Positions 45,247 through 54,376 of a stretch of 64,000 nt of DNA are shown here, piece after piece. The DNA comes from Paenibacillus thermotolerans. Its GTDB lineage: Bacteria; Bacillota; Bacilli; Paenibacillales; YIM-B00363. The notes below the pieces were generated by a model. That model was not told the origin of the DNA. It saw nothing but the letters and a program-made list of their open reading frames with translations, and did no database searches. The stretch's first letter is position 1. Every line of letters begins with the position of its first letter. Position numbers and translations under genes: made by a program. The DNA is taken from NCBI RefSeq assembly GCF_028745515.1, contig NZ_JAQZSG010000001.1:248001-312000 (forward strand), read 5' to 3'.

Positions 45247-46911
45247 ATGGAAAAGAAAATGGACAGGCGCACATTTTTGACTCATCTAGGTACCGGCGTC
45301 GCGGCTCTCGCTGCAGCTTCCGCAGGGCTCGGCACTCTTGACGGCAAGGCGAATGCGGCTACGTCCGCGGACCACATGTTCGGTTTCAAAACGAACAAAG
45401 TTTCCGGATATTTCGAACCGATCGGGCATACGACGAAAGACGACCTCGTTCTTCCGAAAGGCTTCAAATACGACGTAGTGGCGGCTTACGGCGACGTGAT
45501 CAACAAGAAAGGCGACACCTTCGGATACAATAACGATTTTACAGTTTATTTCCCGATCGACGGAAGCAACGAGCGCGGCTTGCTGTGGGTAAACCACGAA
45601 TATACGAGCGAGCTGTGGGTTACCGGGGCGAAGACGGACGGCAAATTTTCCAAGGCGCAAGTCGAGAAGCTGCTTTATAATCAAGGCGGCTCCGTCATTG
45701 AGGTTTACAGGGATGCGAAAGGCGTCTGGAAAATGGATACGAGCTCGAAATATGCCCGCCGCGTAACCGGCATGACCCCCATCAAGCTCGTCGGTCCGGC
45801 TGCGGGAACGAAAGCCGTGAATGGCGCAACGACCGTACAGGGCACGTTCGCCAACTGCTCCGGCGGCATGACGCTTTGGAACACGCTGCTCTCCTGCGAA
45901 GAAAACTTTGAATCGACCGCGAAGGACGCCGGTCTCGATTCCGCGCATTACGGCTGGGTCGTCGAGGTTGATCCGTTCGATGACAAGCGCGACATCGTTA
46001 AGCATACGGCGCTCGGACGCTTCAACCATGAAAATACGGCCATGGGCCTCTCCAAAGACGGCCGGGTAGTAGTCTACATGGGAGACGACAAAAAAGACGC
46101 AGGCGTATACAAGTTCATTACAAGCGGCAAGTACGATCCGGCGAAAGGCAAAGAGAACAGCAAGCTGCTGTATGAAGGCACCCTTTACGTAGCGGACTTG
46201 AAAAAAGGCAAATGGATCGCGGTCACGATCGAAGCGCTAAAAAAAGCGATGAACGCGCCGAACTGGAAGCCGAAGAGCGGTACGGCCGAGGAATGGAAGG
46301 CGAAATTTCAGACGCAAGCGGACGTGCTCGTGAACTGCCACGAGGTTGCCATGGCGCTTGGCGGTACGCCGACGGACCGTCCGGAGGATATCGAAATTTC
46401 GCCGTTCGACAACACGTTCTTCGTCTGCCATACGAACAACGACTTGCACGGCAACATTCACGGTCATATTACTCGCTTCTTCGAGAAGGACAACGACCTT
46501 GGCGCGATGGAATTCGACTTTGAAATATTCGCGGCGGGCGGACGTCAAAGCGGCTTCTCCGCTCCGGACAACATTACGTTCGATTCGAACGGCGATCTTT
46601 GGACTGTGACCGACATTTCGTCGAGCTCCCTGAACAAAGGCGTACATACCCCATTCGGGAACAACGGCGTTTACGTCATTCCGAGCTCCGGCCCGGCCAA
46701 AGGCCAAGCGCTGCAATTCGCCTCCGCTCCGGTTGAAGCCGAGCTGACGGGACCTTGGTTTACGCCGGACGAGCGCACGCTGTTCCTTGCGGTGCAGCAT
46801 CCGGGCGAAGAAACGGAAGACGCGGCGAAGCCGACCTCCAAGTGGCCGCATCGCCCGGGAGACAATCAACCGCGCCCGGCCGTCGTCGCCATTACCGGGT
46901 TTGCATTCTAA
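45247..46911 (+). CDS. phoX: PhoX-family alkaline phosphatase, Tat-exported
   Basis: 554 residues. The N-terminus has the twin-arginine motif DRRTFL, a mild hydrophobic stretch (GTGVAALAAASAGLGTL) and an ANA cleavage site near residue 37. PhoX (DUF839) motifs are 'NCSGGMTLWNTLLSCEENF', 'GRFNHENTAMGLSKDGRVVVYMGDD' and 'PDNITFDSNGDLWTVTD'. Members are Ca/Fe-dependent phosphomonoesterases needing folded export. tatA and tatC follow 72 bases later, and a PhoP box precedes it, which together support a phosphate-scavenging role. Confidence 0.93.
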   Translation: MEKKMDRRTFLTHLGTGVAALAAASAGLGTLDGKANAATSADHMFGFKTNKVSGYFEPIGHTTKDDLVLPKGFKYDVVAAYGDVINKKGDTFGYNNDFTVYFPIDGSNERGLLWVNHEYTSELWVTGAKTDGKFSKAQVEKLLYNQGGSVIEVYRDAKGVWKMDTSSKYARRVTGMTPIKLVGPAAGTKAVNGATTVQGTFANCSGGMTLWNTLLSCEENFESTAKDAGLDSAHYGWVVEVDPFDDKRDIVKHTALGRFNHENTAMGLSKDGRVVVYMGDDKKDAGVYKFITSGKYDPAKGKENSKLLYEGTLYVADLKKGKWIAVTIEALKKAMNAPNWKPKSGTAEEWKAKFQTQADVLVNCHEVAMALGGTPTDRPEDIEISPFDNTFFVCHTNNDLHGNIHGHITRFFEKDNDLGAMEFDFEIFAAGGRQSGFSAPDNITFDSNGDLWTVTDISSSSLNKGVHTPFGNNGVYVIPSSGPAKGQALQFASAPVEAELTGPWFTPDERTLFLAVQHPGEETEDAAKPTSKWPHRPGDNQPRPAVVAITGFAF

Positions 46912-46983
46912 TTACACTTTCTTCATACAATTTGATATAATGATGTTTACCTAAAAGCAATAAGCAGAGGAGTTGTCCAAGAA

Positions 46984-47196
46984 ATGCCATTTGGAAATAT
47001 CGGGATCGGCGGCTTGGTGTTAATATTGATCATTGCGCTCATTATTTTCGGACCTTCCAAATTGCCGGAGCTCGGCCGTGCGTTCGGTCGGACGCTCAGC
47101 GAGTTCAAGACCGCAACGCGGAGCCTTACGTCCGGCGATGCGGACGAGGACGAAAAAAATAAGCCGCAAAGCCAACTGTCGGCTGACCAAAAATAA
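46984..47196 (+). CDS. tatA: Twin-arginine translocase subunit TatA
   Basis: 70 residues: an N-terminal transmembrane helix ([17 protein letters not shown]), the '[21 protein letters not shown]' hinge and amphipathic helix, then an acidic/lysine tail. It forms the conducting oligomer with TatC. AGAGGAG lies 11 bases before the ATG. It is the second gene of the phoX operon, as tatAd follows phoD in B. subtilis. Confidence 0.95.
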   Translation: MPFGNIGIGGLVLILIIALIIFGPSKLPELGRAFGRTLSEFKTATRSLTSGDADEDEKNKPQSQLSADQK

Positions 47197-47205
47197 AGGA
47201 AACCG

Positions 47206-47940
47206 GTGGTTCGGATGGCTGATCGAGACTTGCACCTTACAGAGCACCTTGCGGAGCTGCGAAAGCGGCTCCTCATTACGATGGGCGCCTTTCTAGTCGC
47301 CCTTTTTGCTGCCTTTTTCTATGTGGAAGACATATACAAATGGCTGACCCGCGATTTAGGGTACAAGCTTCAGACGTTGGGCCCTTCCGACGCCCTGTGG
47401 GTGTACCTGATGATCGCTTGCGTGTTCGCCATCGCCGTGACGATCCCGATCGCGGGCTTCCAGCTTTGGCGCTTCGTCTCGCCGGGGCTCAAGGATAACG
47501 AACGAAGAGCCGCACTGGCTTACATTCCGGCGCTTGCCATCTTGTTTGCGGTCGGCATCTCGTTCGGTTATTTCATCATTTATCCGATGGTGCTCGATTT
47601 TCTGACAAGCATCGCCGCCGACACGTTCGAGACGAACTATACGGCCGAGAAGTATTTCCGGTTTATGATCAATATGACCGTGCCGTTCGGAGTACTGTTC
47701 GAGATGCCTGTCGTCGTCATGTTTTTAACGTCGCTCGGCATCTTAAACCCGATCCGCCTGGCGAAAGTGCGGAAGATGGCATACTTCATCCTTACGATCG
47801 TTGCCGTAACGATCACGCCTCCGGACATTACTTCCGACGTGCTCGTCACCGTGCCGCTCCTGCTGCTTTATGAAATCAGCATCGGCTTATCCCGCTTCGT
47901 ATTCGTCAGGAAGCAAGCGAAGCGAAATCTCGAAGCCTAA
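47206..47940 (+). CDS. tatC: Twin-arginine translocase subunit TatC
   Basis: 244 residues, six membrane helices. The signature N-terminus 'LHLTEHLAELRKRLLITMGAF', and 'PIAGFQLWRFVSPGLKDNERR', 'FGVLFEMPVVVMFLTSLGI' and 'TPPDITSDVLVTVPLLLLYEI' are family-specific. It recognises the RR signal peptide. The start is GTG at 47206 after AAAGGA; an ATG three codons later is possible. It is nine bases after tatA. Confidence 0.97.
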   Translation: MVRMADRDLHLTEHLAELRKRLLITMGAFLVALFAAFFYVEDIYKWLTRDLGYKLQTLGPSDALWVYLMIACVFAIAVTIPIAGFQLWRFVSPGLKDNERRAALAYIPALAILFAVGISFGYFIIYPMVLDFLTSIAADTFETNYTAEKYFRFMINMTVPFGVLFEMPVVVMFLTSLGILNPIRLAKVRKMAYFILTIVAVTITPPDITSDVLVTVPLLLLYEISIGLSRFVFVRKQAKRNLEA

Positions 47941-47955
47941 AATTCCGGTTTGCAG

Positions 47956-47985
47956 CGCCTCCCTTACGGGGAGGCGTTTTGTTTT
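47956..47985 (+). terminator. Rho-independent terminator of phoX-tatA-tatC
   Basis: CGCCTCCC/GGGAGGCG around a short loop, followed by TTTTGTTTT. It separates the operon from tmcAL. Confidence 0.92.
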
Positions 47986-48026
47986 GGTATAATATGCCGC
48001 AAACGGCGATGAAGGATGGATGAAGC

Positions 48027-49349
48027 ATGGGGATTACGGCGGGCATTGTGGTGGAATACAATCCTTTCCACAACGGACATGCCTATCATCTTGAGGAGAC
48101 GCTTCGCGCAACCGGCGCGGAAGCGGTCGTCGCGGTCATGAGCGGCAACTGGCTGCAGCGGGGAGAGCCCGCGCTCGTTTCGAAGCGGGCCCGCGCGGAA
48201 ATGGCGCTTGCCGGCGGAGCGGACCTCGTCATCGAGCTCCCTGTCGCTTACAGCACGCAGCCCGCCGAATGGTTCGCTTACGGAGCCGTATCCGCGCTTC
48301 ACGCGAGCGGAATCGTCGACGCGCTTTGCTTCGGCAGCGAGGCCGGCGACATCGGTGCGCTGTATGCCGTTGCAGAGCGGATGAGCAGCGAGCCGGAAAC
48401 GTTCAAGGAAAAGCTGAGAGCGCAATTGAAGAGCGGGGCCCCTTATCCGCTCGCCTACGCCGCCGCCGTCCGGTCGCTCGTGCCGAATACGGATGCGGAC
48501 GCCGGTAGCCTGCTTTCCCAGCCGAACAACTCGCTCGGCTACCATTACATCTTATCCTTGCTTCGGCTTGGCAGCCGCATAAAGCCGTACACTATTCAGC
48601 GAATCAAAGCCGGGTATGCGCAAGAGCACATCACGGACGAATCGATCGCAAGCGCTACGGCGATCCGCAAAGCGCTTTTCAGCAAGGAGGCGGCCGATTC
48701 GAAAGAGGCGCTCCGCGGCATCGCCGCGTTCGTGCCTAAGGCGACGCTCGACATTATGATCCGGGAATGCGAAGCGGGCAAAGGACCGGTGCATTGGGAA
48801 TCGTACCGCATTCCGCTGCTTCACCGGCTGCTCACGGCAACCCCCGAGCAGCTTGCCGCGTTCCGGGAAGTGACAGAAGGCTTAGAGCACCGCATAAAAA
48901 AGGCGCTCTCCGCCGCTGCCCGGCCCGTGACCGTCGACAGCCTGCTGGAGGCGCTCAAAACGAAACGTTATACAAGAACGAAGCTGCAGCGGATGCTGAC
49001 TTCCATTTATTTGGAGCACCGCAAAGACGCGTTGACGGCCGATGTGCTGAGGCAAGGCGTTCCTTACTTGCGGGTACTCGGCTTTTCCGAGCGCGGAAGG
49101 CCGCTGCTCAAAAAAATGAAAGAAAAGGCGTCGGTGCCCGTACTGACGAATGTCGGCCGGGAGCACCTTCATCCTATGCTTCAGCTGGATGTCGCGGCAA
49201 CCGCGGCATACTCGTTAGCCTATACCGCATCAACGCCGGAGCATTGGTTCGAAGATTACTATGCCTCCCCCGTGCGGCGTTCCGGAGCTGCCGGGGCCGA
49301 GTCCGAAGCCGAGTCCGGGTTGCCAGAGCCGCGCACAGCCGAAGACTAG
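48027..49349 (+). CDS. tmcAL: tRNA(Met) cytidine acetate ligase TmcAL (YlbM)
   Basis: 440 residues. The nucleotidyltransferase motif NPFHNGHAYHL is at the N-terminus, followed by 'VMSGNWLQRGEPALVSKRARAEMAL' and 'FGSEAGDIGAL'. The C-terminal part includes 'RIKAGYAQEHITDESIASATAIRKAL'. The enzyme makes N4-acetylcytidine at the elongator tRNA-Met wobble base from acetate and ATP. The stop shares the palindrome CTAG with the stop of the convergent ylbL. Confidence 0.95.
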   Translation: MGITAGIVVEYNPFHNGHAYHLEETLRATGAEAVVAVMSGNWLQRGEPALVSKRARAEMALAGGADLVIELPVAYSTQPAEWFAYGAVSALHASGIVDALCFGSEAGDIGALYAVAERMSSEPETFKEKLRAQLKSGAPYPLAYAAAVRSLVPNTDADAGSLLSQPNNSLGYHYILSLLRLGSRIKPYTIQRIKAGYAQEHITDESIASATAIRKALFSKEAADSKEALRGIAAFVPKATLDIMIRECEAGKGPVHWESYRIPLLHRLLTATPEQLAAFREVTEGLEHRIKKALSAAARPVTVDSLLEALKTKRYTRTKLQRMLTSIYLEHRKDALTADVLRQGVPYLRVLGFSERGRPLLKKMKEKASVPVLTNVGREHLHPMLQLDVAATAAYSLAYTASTPEHWFEDYYASPVRRSGAAGAESEAESGLPEPRTAED

Positions 49350-50401
49350 GACGCGGAAGCATTCGAGACCGGCGGCAATTGCTCCAAGTAATCGAGCGCA
49401 TCCCGCAGCGTCTTGACGGGAACGATCTTCATCCCGGTTCCGATTTCCTTTGCTTTCTGCTCGGCTTCTTGCGCGTTCTGGACCGGAGCGAAAAACACCT
49501 CCGCCCCTTCCCGATCGGCTGCCACGACCTTATGTCGGATGCCGCCGATCGAGCCGACCTCCCCTTGCGGCGAAATCACTCCCGTCCCGGCGATAATGTG
49601 TCCGCGGGTTACATCGTCCTCGGTCAGCTGGTTTACAATCTCTAGCGCAAACATGAGACCGGCGGACGGACCTCCGATGTGGCTCACCTTGATGTTCACC
49701 TGCTTGTTAGGATCGTCGCTGACCACCGACAACACCGCTCCGAACGCGATGCCGATCCCAGGCTTAGGCGGATCCGTGCCGGGCAGCGGCTTCAGCTCAA
49801 TCTCCGCTGTTGCTTGCTGCTCCCCCCGGCGATAAGCAACCTCTATCTTATCGCCAAGCTTGCTGCCTTCGAGCGACTGTACCACGTCCTCCACCGTCCG
49901 GATATCGTGTCCGCGCACCTTTTTCAGCTCGTCCCCCGGCCGTAAAACTCCCGCCGCTCCGAGCCCCGGCTCCACCGACATGACGACGATGGCCGTGCTT
50001 TTTTCTTGGTACGGAATATCCAACGCATTGTAAGCCGCTTCGATCGCGTTCCCTTGGGAGGATTTCATCGTTACCTGCTGCCTGGCGTCGTAGTCTTCCT
50101 TCGTATTGCCGCGCAAAATATCGTTCTGATGAAACAATTGCGCATTAGGACTTAAACCTGCTTTTACAAAGGAGTAGACATTGGCGAACTGTACATGGAC
50201 CGTGGTAAGGAGCAGCGCTCCCTGCTCCTCCCCTTGGATATGCGCCGCCTCCACCATATCCCGCGTTCGCTCGGCCGTTCCGGGCTCGTATACGACGTAG
50301 GGAACCGGAAGCAGCGACAGCAGCACAAATAGGAGCGCCGCAGTTACCATCCCCAAAATAAACGATCTTGTGTTGTTCAATCGATGCAGGCGTCCGGGCA
50401 T
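49346..50401 (-). CDS. ylbL: YlbL/SepM-type PDZ and Lon-like secreted protease
   Basis: 351 residues. It has one N-terminal membrane anchor (FILGMVTAALLFVLLSLLPV), a PDZ domain ('VVMSVEPGLGAAGVLRPGDELKKVRG') and a Lon-type proteolytic domain with the Ser in 'GGPSAGLMFAL' and Lys in 'GIRHKVVAADREGAE'. It faces outside. In B. subtilis YlbL is implicated in turnover of a DNA-damage cell-division inhibitor. It diverges from ylbJ. Confidence 0.93.
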   Translation of the reverse strand: MPGRLHRLNNTRSFILGMVTAALLFVLLSLLPVPYVVYEPGTAERTRDMVEAAHIQGEEQGALLLTTVHVQFANVYSFVKAGLSPNAQLFHQNDILRGNTKEDYDARQQVTMKSSQGNAIEAAYNALDIPYQEKSTAIVVMSVEPGLGAAGVLRPGDELKKVRGHDIRTVEDVVQSLEGSKLGDKIEVAYRRGEQQATAEIELKPLPGTDPPKPGIGIAFGAVLSVVSDDPNKQVNIKVSHIGGPSAGLMFALEIVNQLTEDDVTRGHIIAGTGVISPQGEVGSIGGIRHKVVAADREGAEVFFAPVQNAQEAEQKAKEIGTGMKIVPVKTLRDALDYLEQLPPVSNASAS

Positions 50402-50497
50402 GGCCGGGCTTCACTCCTTCCCGTAGGGCTTGGTCTAAACGGACGGTTTTCCGCGTAAACATGTACCATTCCATTTTTACGTCGGGGGCGAAACGCT

Positions 50498-52300
<1,803 letters not shown>

Positions 52301-52900
52301 CTACTCGATGCTCCCGCCGATCTGTTCTGTTTCTGTCGCTTCCTCTTCCGGCTCAAAATCGTACAAGCTGACGGCCGTATCCCCGTATTGCGATTTCCGC
52401 CGCAGCTTGAACGATCCGAAGCTGTCGGGATAGCTGTGCGAAACCTCATGCTCCACTACCGCGACCGCCCCGTCCCGGAGCAAGCCGCGGTTCTCCATAA
52501 ATAATAAATAGTCCGCGGCATCCTTCATCCGGTACGGAGGATCGAGAAACACCAGATCGAACGAGCGGCTTCGCTTGGCAAGCGCCTTGAGCGCCTGCGC
52601 CGCTTCGGTGCGAAACACCTCCGCCTTCGATTCCAGCTTGGCCGAGCGCAAATTGTCCCTGATCGTCTCGATGCTCCGCTTGTCATGGTCGATAAAGACG
52701 GCGCCGTCCATCCCCCGGCTCAGCGCCTCGATGCCGAGTCCGCCGGTACCGGCGAACAAATCGAGCGCGTCCCCGCCGTCGAAGTACGGACCGATCATGC
52801 TGAAGAGCGCTTCCTTCACTTTGTCTGTCGTCGGCCGCGTCCCGATTCCCGGCACCGCCTTCAGCGGCCTCCCCTTGGCCGAACCCGATATGACCCTCAC
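52301..52900 (-). CDS. rsmD: 16S rRNA (guanine-966-N2)-methyltransferase RsmD (YlbH)
   Basis: 199 residues: 'RVISGSAKGRPLKAVPG', 'RPTTDKVKEALFSMIGPYFDG', SAM motif 'ALDLFAGTGGLGIEALSRG', and the catalytic DPPY in 'FDLVFLDPPYRMKDA'. GGAGG lies eight bases before the GTG at 52900, which gives the family start; a 19-codon extension is rejected. It stands divergent from the CsfG-like locus. Confidence 0.95.
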   Translation of the reverse strand: MRVISGSAKGRPLKAVPGIGTRPTTDKVKEALFSMIGPYFDGGDALDLFAGTGGLGIEALSRGMDGAVFIDHDKRSIETIRDNLRSAKLESKAEVFRTEAAQALKALAKRSRSFDLVFLDPPYRMKDAADYLLFMENRGLLRDGAVAVVEHEVSHSYPDSFGSFKLRRKSQYGDTAVSLYDFEPEEEATETEQIGGSIE

Positions 52901-53005
52901 GTGCTGTTTCCTCCAAAAAACCGCTGATTGATTGTTGCTGTACGAACATTTTTCCAATTTATCGTAACATAATTCTTTTTCCGTGAAAAATGTTCCGCAT
53001 CAGGT

Positions 53006-53034
53006 GTATAAAACTCCCAAATTCGGCAATGCTG
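53006..53034 (+). promoter_or_regulatory. Sigma-F-like promoter element before the csfG candidate
   Basis: GTATA (53006-53010), then a 14-base spacer and GGCAATGCTG (53025-53034), eight of ten positions fitting the forespore sigma-F -10 pattern GG(A/C/T)NANA(A/C)T(A/T). The spacer is one base shorter than usual. No sigma-A promoter was seen. Confidence 0.4.
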
Positions 53035-53039
53035 TAGTT

Positions 53040-53189
53040 AGCGACATCACGTATGTCGTAGACAACCGCGGAGAAGACTTACGTTTCCCCATAAGCTCTT
53101 CGTCCGGTTTCTCCTCTCCCATGAAAGGGGTCTGCGAAAGCAGGCCCCGAATTATTTTCCGTGCGGAAAAGTCCGTACGGACTTTTTTT
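53040..53189 (+). ncRNA. csfG: Candidate CsfG-like sporulation small RNA
   Basis: About 150 bases on plus, upstream of rsmD (ylbH). It contains a pyrimidine-rich stretch TTTCTCCTCTCCC, a 9-bp hairpin with GAAA tetraloop (53127-53148) and the perfect palindrome AGTCCGTACGGACT followed by seven T (53167-53189), a strong terminator. In B. subtilis the endospore-conserved RNA CsfG lies in the ylbG-ylbH intergenic region under sigma-F and sigma-G. Position, length, terminator and a sigma-F-like promoter agree. The sequence itself was not compared. A 76-codon frame through it (GTG start) crosses the terminator and lacks a ribosome site, so it is not taken as a gene. Confidence 0.55.
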
Positions 53190-53211
53190 GTCAGGCTTGC
53201 ATCTCTGCGGT

Positions 53212-53244
53212 AAAAAAATGAACCGCCTTCCTTAGAAGACGGTT
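53212..53244 (-). terminator. Rho-independent terminator after the membrane-protein pair
   Basis: Minus strand AACCGTCTTC/GAAGGCGGTT with four-base loop, then a T-run (53212-53218). It faces the CsfG-like terminator. Confidence 0.85.
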
Positions 53245-53272
53245 AACTAAGCTTACATCATGCCGTTTTCAA

Positions 53273-53770
53273 TTATTTTTCACTAAGCTGCTTACCTTTA
53301 AAAAAGTAGTAAAGAACAGCCCAAAAACTTATGGCAACTAAATAAATCGGAAAAGAATACATAAATTCGTAACCGTTTTTATAATGATACACGTTGCACA
53401 AAACTGCCAATCTTTCTAGTCCGAACGAAAATGCTCCCCATAAAAAGATATATAGAGGCGCAAAACGAAAATTGAAACGCAACCAATCCCATACGTAAAA
53501 AAACAAATAGCTCCATGGCCCATACATCAAATAGGAGATGAAGTCGAAAAACTCATAGTTTGATGAATCATTTACATCATAAAAATCTACCGGCTCCACG
53601 CTTAGGGAATGATCGAACATGAAACCGTTGTAGATCCCGCAAGTTGCAAATATAACGGTAGTCTTTAAGGGAAATCGTTTCGGTAAAATAAACATCAATA
53701 GATAACCGGTACAGAATCCGGTAATAACGAACCATTCGTTGGCGTTAAATTGAGTATCATAAACAATCAT
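53273..53770 (-). CDS. CBO0543-like integral membrane protein
   Basis: 165 residues, about four to five hydrophobic segments. It has a 'DVNDSSNYEFFDFISYLMYGPWSYLFFYVWDW' region, reminiscent of the CBO0543 family found in spore-formers; that assignment is from memory of the pattern and tentative. It is rich in Phe, Tyr and Trp. The ATG at 53770 lies two bases after the stop of the upstream gene, so they are coupled; a longer frame would overlap that gene. The DNA is clearly more AT-rich than the surroundings, suggesting acquisition. Confidence 0.65.
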   Translation of the reverse strand: MIVYDTQFNANEWFVITGFCTGYLLMFILPKRFPLKTTVIFATCGIYNGFMFDHSLSVEPVDFYDVNDSSNYEFFDFISYLMYGPWSYLFFYVWDWLRFNFRFAPLYIFLWGAFSFGLERLAVLCNVYHYKNGYEFMYSFPIYLVAISFWAVLYYFFKGKQLSEK

Positions 53771-53772
53771 GT

Positions 53773-54234
53773 TTAAGCTGTTACCTTTCTGTCCAAGGAA
53801 GTAATCGCCCAAGTTATTATTCTCGAAAACAGTACATTTGCGCACATGCTAATGGCCGAATATATAATATTCCAATGATGAAAGGAAACGATCCCGACAT
53901 ATACCGCTACCAGCTGAACAAGTAAAGTAAACAGTACGATCAATGCCACTCCGAGCCATTTTACATCGCTTGAATACAGTAAGATATTGGACGTCGCGAC
54001 TAATACTAAAGGCAGTTCGATAAGTCGAAACATTAAATCTGCAATCCCGTTCCCAATCCCCGGTTCAACGACGATTAGTTTGAGATTGACATGTAGAATC
54101 GTAAACACGCTTAGTTCAAATATTGTATTATAAAAAAATAGAACAATATTTTCGGATACGGTGAGTTTCTTTGGAATGAGTGAAAAAACAGTTACTGCAA
54201 TCCAGGTTGCTATAGTCCCGACGATGATTGCCAT
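53773..54234 (-). CDS. Small integral membrane protein, function unknown
   Basis: 153 residues with four to five predicted membrane helices (MAIIVGTIATWIAVTVFSLI; LPLVLVATSNILLY; LGVALIVLFTLLVQLVAVYVG; IIYSAISMCANVLF). No family was recognised. GGAGG lies six bases before the ATG at 54234, so the 20-codon upstream extension is rejected. It forms a two-gene AT-rich operon with the following CBO0543-like gene. Confidence 0.65.
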   Translation of the reverse strand: MAIIVGTIATWIAVTVFSLIPKKLTVSENIVLFFYNTIFELSVFTILHVNLKLIVVEPGIGNGIADLMFRLIELPLVLVATSNILLYSSDVKWLGVALIVLFTLLVQLVAVYVGIVSFHHWNIIYSAISMCANVLFSRIITWAITSLDRKVTA

Positions 54235-54330
54235 CGTTAGCCTCCGAACATCCGGTATCCGGAAAAGTGTATGCATTGATTCAAGTCTTGGCAAATCCAG
54301 GATAGGTTATTCACGATTATTTATACGTCA

Positions 54331-54373
54331 AAAATAACCCCGCTACGGCCTGCTTTATGCCGATGCGGGGTTT
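54331..54373 (-). terminator. Rho-independent terminator after the ABC-F gene
   Basis: Minus strand AACCCCGC/GCGGGGTT arms with inner GGC...GCC pairing, followed by ATTTTTG. Confidence 0.8.
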
Positions 54374-54376
54374 CGT

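Noticed and set aside
52983-53213. 76-codon gene in the rsmD upstream gap
   Set aside because: GTG start without a ribosome site, and it runs through a strong terminator; the RNA interpretation fits better.
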